Positions 45,301 through 56,134 of a DNA stretch of 64,000 nucleotides are shown piece by piece. Positions within the stretch are counted from its first letter, which is position 1, and the number at the start of each line of letters is the position of its first letter. A model generated the notes under the pieces. It made no database searches. It was not told the origin of the DNA and saw only the letters and a list, made by a program, of their open reading frames with translations. The stretch spans positions 20,916,212-20,980,211 of the forward strand of contig NC_054876.1 in NCBI RefSeq assembly GCF_018320785.1. Direction: 5' to 3'. The stretch comes from Cheilinus undulatus (Eukaryota; Chordata; Actinopteri; Labriformes; Labridae). The position numbers were made by a program, and so were the translations under genes.

Positions 45301-48300
45301 TCTCTTAACAGTAACATGCTTCACTGTTTATGTGTATTTGCTTTGGAAAAATATAGAAAGCCTTTTCTACAGCTTGCTTGTAGGACATCTACACATGGCA
45401 ACTGTTTTAGACAAACTGTATAATAGAAATAATCTATTTTTCAGTAACTGATGGCCTTTTTTGCTCATCAGTATTACTTTCAGTCTGTTTCAAATACCAG
45501 GCAAAAACTTTTCACAGGGCCATCAACTCGGTTTGATCTTATCTCTAATAGTATATTCATATGTTAAATATCTAACCACTGCAACTGTTTGCTTCTCAGA
45601 TTATATTGTACATTATGAAGGCTTTAAATAACCCTGACTGTGTCCTGTACAGCAGAACAATATCAGTCTTTGTCTCTTTTCACTAATGGAATTTAATAGC
45701 AGAGCTGATTTTGTGTCACAAATCCACTATTCCATCAGTGACACAAAGCAATGAAGCAAACAGTATTTGAACCCTGGTTCTTCAGACAAAAGCCTCTCAG
45801 TTAAATAAACACTTAAGCCCAATCCCATGTATAATATGTGTTTAGTAGGTGTGGTAGGTGCTGTGTAGTCTTACATGTTTTGTTTGAATTGTGTCTTGCA
45901 GTGAGCGTGTGCTGGGAGTAGTACACAGTGAGGGCCTCCACGACCCGGGTCCTGTCCGGTGGCCCCTGGCTCTGTGCCTGCTGGCTGCCTGGATCGTCAT
46001 CTTCCTGTGTATGTTGAAGGGCATCCGCAGCTCGGGCAAGGTGAATCAACACAGTGTTGCTATTGTTAGCTCCCTCTAAACAGACACAGACAGCCCTGTA
46101 TTTAGTTTTCATATCCTGTCGACCTAATGTTTGAGTCTGTGCCCTGTGTATTTTCAGGTGGTTTATGTAACAGCTACCTTCCCGTACTTTGTGCTCATCG
46201 TTTTGATCATCAGAGGAGCTACACTGGAGGGATCTATGCAGGGCGTTGCCTTCTACCTCACACCAGACTGGAGTCGATTAGCTAATGCACAGGTATTAAT
46301 GATAGGACACACACCATGTTTTGACCCTACTTAATCAGTGACAAAGGCTGACCACAAGGGGGGATGGGGAGATAAGGGAGCTTTCTGGGGCCCTGTCAAA
46401 CTGAGAGGCCTATGGAGGTCAGGAAAATCATGGTCCATTGTAATGATATTTTATTTTTAACCTGGATAATAACTTATCAAAGCAACAAAAAAGGAATTTT
46501 ATTTTTTATGCTGCAGTACAATATAGCATTTTTCAAAATATAAACCCATTTTCTTAAAACAGAATTACTTTTTAACTGGTGATGTTAACAATGTGGATGG
46601 GAACACTGAACTAAACAATTAGTAATGGCAGGCATTATAGCTTGGCCATAATGTGCCGAATGTCAGGATGCCAGAAAATAAAGTAGAAGAAACTGAGAAG
46701 AAGTGAAGAAGAATTGAATAATTGTGAGAGACAAAAGGTGGCAAGAATGGGTCATGGTGTCCATAAATGGAAAAAAAATGGTTAAAGTGGCAAACGGGGC
46801 AAAAAACTTCAAGAATGATCAAAAAGTAAAAAAAAAAAAGAAAGCAGCAAAAAAGTAGCAAACCTGCAAAAATGCAGAAATTGACAAAAAATGGCAAAAG
46901 GTAGCTATTATGGCAAAAGGGGGGAAAATGGAAAATCTGAGCAAAAGGGAGCAAAAATTGGATAAAATTGGTTTAAAAAGGGGGGGGACAAAAAGTGGTA
47001 ATGGTTGAAACGTGACATCAATGGGCATAAAGCAGCAAAAAGTGCCACAAATAGGCAAAAAGAGTGTAAAGGGGCAAGAAGAAATGGCTGTGGAAAGCAC
47101 TCGAGCGACTTGACTCAGCAGTCATCTCTTGATTATTTATGCAAATTTGATAAATTCCCTAAATAGGTATCTACATACAAGTGCAGCTGTTAATCCCCTT
47201 TGAATTGTATTTTCTCAACACTGACTCTATATTTATTTCTGAAGTTGCTGGTGGGGATATAAACTATGAAGCTTCATGGAAAAGAAAGCCTTGGTTAGTG
47301 GTCCGTTACTGCAGGCTACACTGAAGCCCTTTAAAGTCAGCCAGATACAGTTAAACAGAGGTGTAACACTGACAGATGGTAACTGATGGTCCTTAATATT
47401 TTGTTTCATTTAATCACATTTTACTTGGTCCACTCATGGTAATGTTCACACTTTGAAAAAAATCACATTCCTTGTCTTGAAAGAAGCAAGGATAACAAAA
47501 TTCTTATTTTGCCTGCAAGGGAACCATGTTGAATTTCAATTATAGTATGTACCAATCAATATCACAATAACTTTAAAAGAAAAAGGCTTTGGCTGCAATA
47601 CCTATGTATGTAGGTATTTATTACTTGAGTTGGTGGGTCCAAATCTTGACATTGGAGTACAACATATTTAAAATCCATATATTGTGTTAGAAATGTGCAT
47701 ACTGACTGCCCTCTGCAGATTGAAGCCCAGCTACTGCCATCAAATTTTTTCCACTTGCTGATCTGACAGGAGATGTAAAAGTGCCAGCAGTAATCACCAC
47801 AAGGCTTAACAGTGGCCACCCACTCTTTCCCCGACCAATATAACTTCAGTAGTAGCAGTCGGCAGGCAAAATTGGGTTTCACCACTTAGAGAAGTGGCTG
47901 TGATACTCTAGGATTACGGATAGTGTAGTTCATTTCCCCCAGATTAAGAGTAAATTATTTTTTGTTCAAAATAAGGTTGATAACATTCACATTTGAGTCT
48001 TCTTCATGATCATATTGTTTCATACATTTGTCATATATTTTCACTGTTTAAAGAATATTTCTCCTTTTCCATTGCAGGTTTGGAATGATGCCGCCTCACA
48101 GATCTTCTACTCTTTAGGTATAGGAGTTGGTGGTCTGCTCTCTATGGCCTCTTACAATAAGTTTGACAACAATGTAATCAGGTGAGTATATTCTCCAATG
48201 TGCCAATTGATTGGTTGTTTTAGCCATGAAGGTTTCAATCTTTTGATAGTGTTTCTTTTGATTTCAGAGACACCTTGATTATCACCACAGGAAATTGCAG

Positions 48301-51300
48301 CACAAGCTTCTTTGCAGGATTTGCAATCTTTTCAATCCTAGGACACATGGCATGGAGGAAGGGAGTGCCTGTAGGAGAGGTAGCAGACACAGGTAGCTAC
48401 TTTGCTCCATAATCTTGTTTAAGTTCTTTAATGCAGACATCTAAACTGGCAAATTTAAGAATTTTAATCTGTTAAGAGAATATTTCCAAAGAGTATTTGA
48501 TCCCAAGCATAACTCAGTCACTATTCCTATGAAATGAATCCATGACAGATTTATCAGCAGCTTATTCTATTTATAATTTATTTTTTTATTTCTAAAAAAA
48601 ACATACTTAAGTTGTACTTTACTGCAATGTGATGCATATTTTGCCTTGCTAAACTTTGTGTATTCTCCTCAGGTCCTGGCTTGGCTTTTGTTGCTTACCC
48701 AGAAGCCCTTGCTTTGCTTCCAGGTTCAGTGTTCTGGTCCATTATGTTCTTCCTGATGCTCTTTATGCTTGGGATTGATACCCTGGTAAGGCCACAGACC
48801 ACACAAAGTCACGAGCAGAAAAATGCACAGACCTGTTTCACACCCTCCTTTCTGTTGTTTCACAGTTTGGAAACATGGAGGGCATCACAACAGCCGTACT
48901 GGACGAGTTTCCACAGCTCAGAGGGAACACGCTGCACAAGTCCTTGTTCCTGGGCGCTCTGTGTTTTGGTTTCTACCTGATGGGTCTCCTGTTGGTGACT
49001 GATGTGAGTTTGGGATTTTATTGTGTTGAAAAGAGCTTCAAATGCTTCTTCTTTGTGGTCACTCTTACATCCCCCCATGCTGTGTGTGTGTTCATAGGGT
49101 GGGATTTACTGGTTCACTCTCATTGACGCCTTCAGCACTAGTTTTGGCCTCATCATCATCACCCTCTTCATGTGCATTGGCATCTCCTTCTTCTATGGTG
49201 AACCATCTCATACCTCTAATCTTTATGTCAAACTCCTCTAACACCACATTATTCTTCCCGTCATCTAGGAAATTTGGTGATTTTAAGTTTTTAAAAAGAG
49301 AAAAGCTTGTCTTGCTGTAATGGCTGCACATTAAATCAAATAATTGTACTCCATTTCTCACAATTTTTGTTTTTTTCTAACACTCTGTTGACCTATATTT
49401 CATTCTTAAGATGTCTTATTTAATCTTTGATGCCTAAAATATATCATATTTATTTTTCTATCAGGTGTGAACCAGTTCTGTCAGGACATCATTGACATGA
49501 TTTGTCACTGCCCACCCTGGTGCAGCAAAGTGCTGCTTTACTTCAAAGCATGCTGGGTTGTTGTCACTCCATTTCTGCTTCTGGTGAGTGACACAACAGT
49601 ATTAAGATCCATAATTGTTGTGAGGAGAGGCAGCTACAAACAGAGATAACTGGTTGTCTAAAGAGATGCACTGATCGCAAAAACCAGGACCAATGTTAAT
49701 ACCAATGTTTGCAGATGAGGACGACATGATCACCCCTCCTATGAAAATTTCATTTTTTAAAAGTGTTTTTCAATGGGGGTGGCTGTTAAACAGAGTGAGG
49801 AATATTCAACACAGCTTTTACTTTGCACATAGAAAAAAAAATAATTCACAAAAACACAAAAATAGAAGATAAACCTCAGTTTTAACTTGATTTTACAGGC
49901 TTTGAGCATTACAAAGTTCAAGCCCATCATCAACCAACAGTGGTTTCTGCTATGGCTCAGTTCTAAAGGGGGTAATAATTAAGACCCTGGTAGTTTTTTT
50001 AAATAATTTTGTTTCTGTGTGCAAAGTAAAATAATTCAAGCATCCAAAATAAAACTAGGATGTTTGGAAAAGTGGTGTTAAAAGTCTTTGCTCTGTTTAA
50101 CAGCACTTGGGAAATACATTATAAAAAACCCTGTAAGTTTCGGAAGCGGGCAAATGATTTTGTCCTCATCTTTAAAATGAAAATATGGTCAATACCTGTG
50201 CCTATGTTTTTCATTACTTTGTTAAGTGTAACACACCCACAATGCAAACATTTGTCTCATGTTTGACCACAATACAGATGAGAATTTGTCCTAAAGGTCA
50301 CATCTTCTGCCCAGTTATAAATCCTGTCTCTGAATTAGGCTGTGCATACTAAATATCAGCATTGAATTGATATGCCAGAACAGATAAACATCTGCTACGG
50401 ATACTGGTTCATGCTCACATCATTTGTTTGGTAAAAAGGCCTAAATTTGGTAGATACCAATGTTAAACGGATGAATTTGTGCATTTTTAGTTGTCTGCAA
50501 CTAATAAAAACTAATGTTATGCAGAACATCAAGAAAACAAACACACACACTTAGCTGTCTTGTTATTTTTTTATTATAGATAACTTTTCTAACTGAAGTT
50601 TAAAGGTTAATACAAGAATTTCAGGTTGCAAACAGCATCTTTTAAAATAAGAATGCATTGTTGCCAACTTGAGTGTCCTTAACTTTTTTAAATCATTAAG
50701 TCTTAGAAGTGTTAATATCATAAAAGTTGTAAAAGAATTTGTGAATGTTTATGAATGTTTAAAAGGTTTATTTCGGTGTAGGAACCAGGCCACGGTGGTC
50801 ACTTCTTGTGTTGGTTTGAAGAAAGTAAGAAGGAACAACAACTTCTTACTTTTTTTTGATGGACTAAAATGTGATTATGCAAATTTAGAAGCAAAACATT
50901 GAGGATCTTGAGTTTCTACAAGCTGAACTGTTCTTTTTGGCCTTGAGCTGAGGTAATAGTTTAAAGGTATTGTTTGTTCTTTCGTATCAGGTTCACAATC
51001 TGTGTTAGGTCACTCTTGTCTGTACTGCTCCTGTCATCTAGAGTGGAAACATTTTTTAGTGTGATTTTAGAGAAAACGCAATTTGATGCCACCTTTCATT
51101 GTAAGGCATCTTTCACTTTGAGTCAGGGTGTAATGTGATGAGCCGGGACATTGTGCACACTCATCATCCCGTTAAATGACTGAACTACAGAGGAACAAAG
51201 TCTGATGACACAATTACCTTTTGTTTTAAAGCCTAATTTAGGGAACTAAAATAACATCACAACGTTGAAATGATGCTTTACTCAAGTCCTTAGGAGTGTT

Positions 51301-51912
51301 GTTGTCAATAATTAAAGAGGAGAAACTGACATTCAATCTGAGTTCCCCTTTAAGTGTTCTCTGCTGACCTTCTCATTCATTCCTCCTCTCTGGCTTTGTG
51401 TTCATCCCTCTGCTCGCTCTGCACCTCTCCCCTTACGGCTGTAGTTCATCCTGACCTACATCTTTATTGAGATGTACAACACATCACTCCACTACGGCTC
51501 CTATGTGTATCCAAGGTGGGGGAAAGCACTGGGCGTGTGCATAGGAGCGACCTGCTGTCTGCAGATCCTCATCTGGGCTATTGTGGCCATCAGCAAAGAG
51601 AGTGGGACACTGAAAGATGTAAGTGTAATTGATATGTCATTCTGTCTCTCTTATACCTCAGGCTCTGTTTATAACAGTGTAACATTTGCAGTTGAAATTA
51701 AGACTGCTTTGACCGTTTTCTGTCCTGTTATTTTATTTCAGCGTTTCAAGAAATCGATCCGACCTCTGAATTCCTGGCGGGTGAACAATCTGAGCAGCAC
51801 TGCCAGAGTGGAAGAACGCACAGAACCAGAGCGGGTGGAAGCTCCATTCACTGTCACCCTCACAGACATGGATTTTACAGCGATGAGATGGGAGACAGGG
51901 GGTCAGGCATAA
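36309..51912 (+). CDS. SLC6-family Na+/Cl--dependent amino-acid-type transporter
   Basis: This is a twelve-helix plasma-membrane symporter of the neurotransmitter:sodium symporter family. Exons: 36309-36362, 38833-39070, 39553-39684, 42874-43084, 45902-46040, 46158-46292, 48078-48181, 48268-48392, 48673-48785, 48866-49003, 49098-49197, 49465-49583, 51445-51618, 51742-51912. The sum is 1953 nt, 650 aa, with every phase consistent and a length normal for the family. TM1 reads [14 protein letters not shown]; glycine where amine transporters have Asp argues for an amino-acid-like substrate. TM6 has [11 protein letters not shown], and TM7 has GNCSTS, which keeps the chloride-site Asn and Ser. TM8 has LGIDTLF, where the usual DSQ is DT-L. 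The large extracellular loop has paired cysteines and sequons NGT and NSS. It looks closest to the GlyT/ProT/ATB0,+ branch ([27 protein letters not shown]). I cannot assign a named orthologue. Confidence 0.93.
37490..38610. repeat. GTAAAAGTA-type dispersed repeat fragments in SLC6 intron 1
   Basis: Segments at about 37510-37630 (caagtaaaagtacagttact, tctattctagtaaaagtatt) and 38500-38600 (ggtaaaagtacagaaaatgt, ending cccacctct) carry words of a common fish repeat. A related fragment lies at about 2440-2600 in taf1 intron 1. The rest of the 2470-nt intron is AT-rich with no exon that I can support. Confidence 0.5.
41200..41850 (+). mobile_element. Degenerate non-LTR retrotransposon (RT fragment) in SLC6 intron 3
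   Basis: One frame near 41652-41815 reads [16 protein letters not shown], then VEEISTA, then [18 protein letters not shown]. This matches the finger/palm start of LINE reverse transcriptases (GFR..RST.., DL.KAFD..DH). Another frame upstream reads [11 protein letters not shown], the block preceding it. Frames are broken, there is no catalytic FADD block, and ends are not defined. It lies in the 3189-nt intron 39685-42873; the remainder of that intron shows nothing firm. Confidence 0.7.
43931..44466 (+). mobile_element. Non-autonomous DNA transposon, copy 1, in SLC6 intron 4
   Basis: The ends are inverted repeats: cagtactgtgcagaactttt at the left, and cctaaaacttgtgcacatga at the right. The roughly 535-bp body is repeated in the opposite orientation at 52456-52972. 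The two copies share ttggaccaaa/tttgggccaaa, the tctgggtggatagcagtatt block and the tagcaccctaca block. No transposase ORF is seen. The rest of the 2817-nt intron (43085-45901) has no exon that I can support. Confidence 0.7.
46426..47105. repeat. Composite dispersed repeat with GGCAAAA-type array, copy B
   Basis: This is the partner of 22955-23830 with the same ordered blocks and a similar imperfect array of tggcaaaa-like units (about 46700-47085), with a different unit order. It lies inside the SLC6 intron 46293-48077. The rest of that intron, including the minus-strand ORF near 47562-47885, shows no recognisable gene. Confidence 0.65.
49584..51444 (+). other. SLC6 intron 12, no gene recognised
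   Basis: This 1861-nt intron is AT-rich. A short segment near 49660-49730 (agatgcactgatcgcaaaaa) resembles the start of a dispersed repeat, but I could not find its other end. No exon with supporting splice sites is seen. Confidence 0.45.
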
Positions 51913-52455
51913 CAACATGGAGCGAAGTGATGAACAAAACGGTGGTAAACAAACTAGGTTGTTGAGAGACTGAGAAATTTATTAGGAAGTTTTGGCCCCA
52001 GCAAGTTTCTGGTGGCCATGTCTGAAGAGACTGTGTCCTGCAGCGCAGTGTGGATTCATTGCTTTATTTATATTATTATGTATATTTGAATTGTGTTTTT
52101 TAAATCTTTTTTACATTGTAAAATATGAGGTTAATGTTCCTATAGTTGGGCTTCTCCAGGACATTGGGATGATGATCTTGCCATGTATCCACTGATCTTA
52201 TTTATTAATTTAGCCCAGTATAATGAACACTCCACAGAAGTCAGATCCACTGCATATTAACCATATTAAAAGGGAGTGAGAAGAAATGTGCAATGATGAT
52301 TCACTGTGACATTCAATAACAGCGGGTCAGTACTGAAATTGATACAACTCTCCATTCTGGTGAATTTAATTGTAATGATGACATGGCTGTCAGGCTTATT
52401 TTAATCCATTTTAACTTTTAATCAATTAATTGCTAAAATTATTTATATAATAGAT
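51913..52455 (+). other. SLC6 3' UTR and downstream DNA
   Basis: This follows the transporter stop codon. No canonical AATAAA occurs close by; an ATTAAA lies near 52265. No further coding is seen. Confidence 0.45.
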
Positions 52456-52972
52456 TCTGTCATGTGCATAAGTTTTAGACTTGTAGGGTGCTAAGGATTC
52501 ATCATAGTGACCAATGTGCAACACCTCAGGGCTGGAGAGGGGCAGGGCTGCAGAGTCAAGCTTTGCACATGTCAACACAAGTGTCATCTGGCAGCCGAGG
52601 TCAAGCTTAACGCATCTTTCTTGAGCCTTTTCGACCCTGGTAATAAGCCAAGAGACCGCCAGTGGTTTTCAGGCTCTTAGGTCATGCACAGCATGACCAG
52701 GGGCTCGTGGCAATACTACTATCCACCCAGACAGTTCCCTAGGCCATGCTTAATCGCCATACCCACCTTTTAATCCACCCTAAAGGTGTGGACTTGGTTA
52801 TTTTTTCAACAGATTATTTTATGATGCTCCTGATAATATTCAAGGACATCTGGAGCACGACCTGGGTTTTGTAAGTCCTCCCTCCAGCCGGCTTCACTCA
52901 CCATCACACGCCTTTTTTCAGCCTCAATTTTTGGACCAAACAAATGTTCTTCTCAGTACTGTAGATCAAATA
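52456..52972 (-). mobile_element. Non-autonomous DNA transposon, copy 2
   Basis: This is an inverted copy of the element at 43931-44466. The left end (tgtcatgtgcataagtttta) and right end (gttcttctcagtactgta) are the complements of that element's right and left ends. Shared interior blocks include ggtgctaaggattcatca-like and actatccacccagacagtt. No ORF is present. Confidence 0.7.
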
Positions 52973-53250
52973 AAATTTTCCAATCAAAGTCGGCCTTCCA
53001 TACTTCCCTAACATAACCACAGACCTCTTATCTGATTTCTAATTTCCAGCTCCTGTAGAAAATGTAGCCAAGTTTTTGCTTACAGTGGCTATTGTGCTTA
53101 ATAAGCTTTACATTGTAAATGTATTATAGATGGCTTATAAATAGAAGTTTGTAACCATCATTTCTACAGGAAGAGCAACAATAGAAGTTTGAAGGTATCT
53201 GCACCAGTTGCTTTTTATTTTTTGTTCGCTGGATCCTTGCTTTAAATATC

Positions 53251-53714
53251 CTTTATTGCAGTGGTTCTCAACTGGTGGGCCTGGATCCAAAATGTGGAAA
53301 AAGTATGAGATACAGAAGCCTTAACTTGAGATGTGGAACACCCATACATTTTCAGGCTTTCTTGTGGTGATAAGTAAATATCTGTCTTTTTGTTAAGATT
53401 TCAACTAATTTATGTCATTATTTCACGTAACAAAGCAATGTTACAAAAATTTGTTAAGAAATTTCAAAATTCCATCGTGTTTTGGGAAAATGGAGTAAAA
53501 TAAAGTATTTGCAACCATACTCTTCTGTAATGATAGGATTTTTAAACATGATTGTCTTATCCTGTCTCTTGGTTCAGTTGTTTTTTTTTTCCATTTTGTG
53601 TCCAAACTACAACATTTTTATTATTTAAATGTGAGTGGTTTTAAAAATGTGGTTCTCATAAGGAGGTGGTAATGGGTCCTGATGCCTGACCAGTTGAGAA
53701 TCACTGCTTTATTG
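53251..53714. mobile_element. hAT-like MITE with perfect 8-bp target duplication
   Basis: CAGTGGTTCTCAACTGGTGG at 53259 pairs with ccagttgagaatcactg ending at 53706. Both sides carry CTTTATTG (53251-53258 and 53707-53714), an exact 8-bp duplication typical of hAT. The 448-bp interior has no ORF. It appears related to the larger element at 32689-33724. Confidence 0.8.
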
Positions 53715-56134
53715 GCTACATCCCCCTCATTCATAAATGAGCTCAAACCCTCCTTAAAGAACTGAAAACCATTGGTTGAATGTTTCATTTCAGTGGCACT
53801 CATTGTCATGGACATGACAATTGTCATAGTTTGAATCTTGCCAACATTTCTCACAACTGTCTGAGCACCTGCCCAAACATGAAGACACTGGATGTGCAAT
53901 TGATACTAACTGGCAAAATGGTTATTGTACCTCAATTTCCTTGCACTATCAGATTACTGTTTTATGCCACTAGACTATGTGCTATGTAAGCCATTTGGTC
54001 TCTGTTTATTTTTTCCACCTTCAAAGCATCTAGCTTTACTCAAAAGATATAATTGTCCTGTTTAGGATTGTTTGCCTCATCAGGTAAATTAAACTTGTTT
54101 TGCCTTTGTACACCTTGTTGCCCTGTCTTATCCATGAGTTATGATGTGTATGAGAAATTAAAAATTGTCATTGTTTTTAATTCTTATCGTAGTTATTCAT
54201 TCCTTTTTATCGCCAAATCTTAAGCCTTATTCTAGTCTTCTCTGTGTCATATTGGTTTGGAAACAAACTTTTAAGACAATAACCATAAGAATTACAGCAA
54301 GTCCTGTGATGAGCATCCTAACTGTGGGGGACCAAAAATGACAAAACTAAAAATTAAAAAAAATGTAGAAATTACAGATGTAAGTACAGATAGAAATAAA
54401 TGAATAAATAAATAAATAAATGCACATTAAAGATGATATTAGGGCTGCAGTAATAGATTCTTTTTGTAGTTGAGTACTCTATCGATTCTTCTGACGATTA
54501 ATCGAGTACTCTAATGAGAAATATTGCATTTTTTAATCAGTCACTTTGGCTTTTTTCAAGAGAAGTATTTCTAGACAAATGAGAAAAGAAGCTGGGTCCC
54601 TTAAATGAACTACTTCTATATTAAAAATTGGTATTATTCTTTAAAGAAAATATATTTTACAAAGTGCAATGAAGTTCTGGTGACAGTTTACATTTCTTAA
54701 AGTTACAAGGAAAGGAAGTTAAATAATGACATTAAATTATGACATATTTGGGGTTTTAGGGATCCTCTCCCAGGAAATTTTGGGTGCTAACACTTAATTT
54801 CTGCTGTTGTAGTTTATTTTTATTTTCAAATTTGTCATTAAAGTAAAGGGACACAATCATTTTAACATCCTCTACTTTATGCATGCGTGTAATATTTCAC
54901 ATTCTAGCAAGAATAGAGTTCCATTATTCACACAGTGGTCTGATGATGTCTGAGAGGAGAATTTTTAGATTACAGGAATATGGTCGATTTTTCAAAGCGT
55001 GTTCACTTTTAATTTTTGCACATTTTTGTTTGTGAATTCATCCACCTTATAGATATGATCTTTAAAGACCATCCAATGACATGTAGAACACATTTTAAGG
55101 GATAAAGCTGCTTCTATGACCTGTTGAATCCTGACTATATGATGATGAACTTTGACCTATTTAGTCTCAGTCAATGTCTGTGGCAATAGCGTGTTTCTAT
55201 TTAATTGGTGTCAATTTATTATCAATGTAAGTCTTATAAAATTATCTGGGATGCTGACACTTTTTGAAAAATACGCTGCAATCAAGACGTCAGTGAGCTG
55301 AGTTTTAAATCATTTATGATTAAATGTATAGCGTGCGCTCGCGGAAGAAAGAGAGAGAGAGAGAGGGAAAGCCCCAAAACAGGACTTGTATCGTGACGCC
55401 TGACGGTGTTCTGTAAAACCATCGGGCCAATAAACCAGAAGTTTATGAAATGCCCTCAAGTCTGCAGACGCAAATTGAGCGCTGTCTCACTCCAGCGAGT
55501 CATGCAGGCAAACTACCTTGGCACAACACCGGCATAGTGCCACATCTGCCAGCCGCAGGCAGTGGCTGCGTAAAAACGCAGGACGCTGCCTGTAAGCATC
55601 ACTGCATTAACTTCTCTTCCTTCGTGATTTCCACGCATCGTATCATGCATGTTACGTTGTGGGCATATTTAATTATTTATTTATTTATGTATTTTTACAT
55701 GTATATTTTTTTTATTCATTCATTTTTATTTATGTATATGTATTTATTCATTCATTTTTGTATTTCCACATTTATACATCATTATTTATTTATTTATTTA
55801 TTTTCACATGCATTTATTTTCTGTATTTATGTATCTATGCTGGGTTTGAGTAAAGGAAATATGTAAATTAGGTGGGTGGTCGCGAAGCATGATTGGGCAC
55901 ATCTCAAAACAAGACAGAAGCAATCGATTACTGTATCAACTACCTTTTGTTTCTCAAGTGATGGCGTCTAGCAGGAACCACTTGCCTAGCATGCTGCAGG
56001 AATTGGCGAATCTATGGGCTGAGGTTTGTGCCACTAGAAACTGAATTTGAATAATGATATTGAATTTGAATAGCATGATTTGAATTTGAATTTAAAAATT
56101 CAAATTCAATTTTTTTCTTAATTTTTTAATTTAA
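53715..56134. other. AT-rich intergenic DNA with simple repeats
   Basis: It holds an AAAT microsatellite (about 54398-54420) and a possible hAT-type end (agggctgcagtaatagattc near 54442, then atcgattcttctgacgatta). There is also a GA run (55343-55365) and a TTTA-rich tract (about 55666-55815). ORFs across the last tract are low-complexity. A 30-bp palindrome lies at 56080-56109. I see no gene. Confidence 0.55.

Noticed and set aside
47562-47885. 107-codon minus-strand ORF in an SLC6 intron.
   Set aside because: No recognisable domain, no flanking splice sites, and it is probably part of an unidentified repeat.
55450-55866. 138-codon plus-strand ORF.
   Set aside because: The second half is translated from a TTTA-rich simple tract; there is no splice or similarity support.
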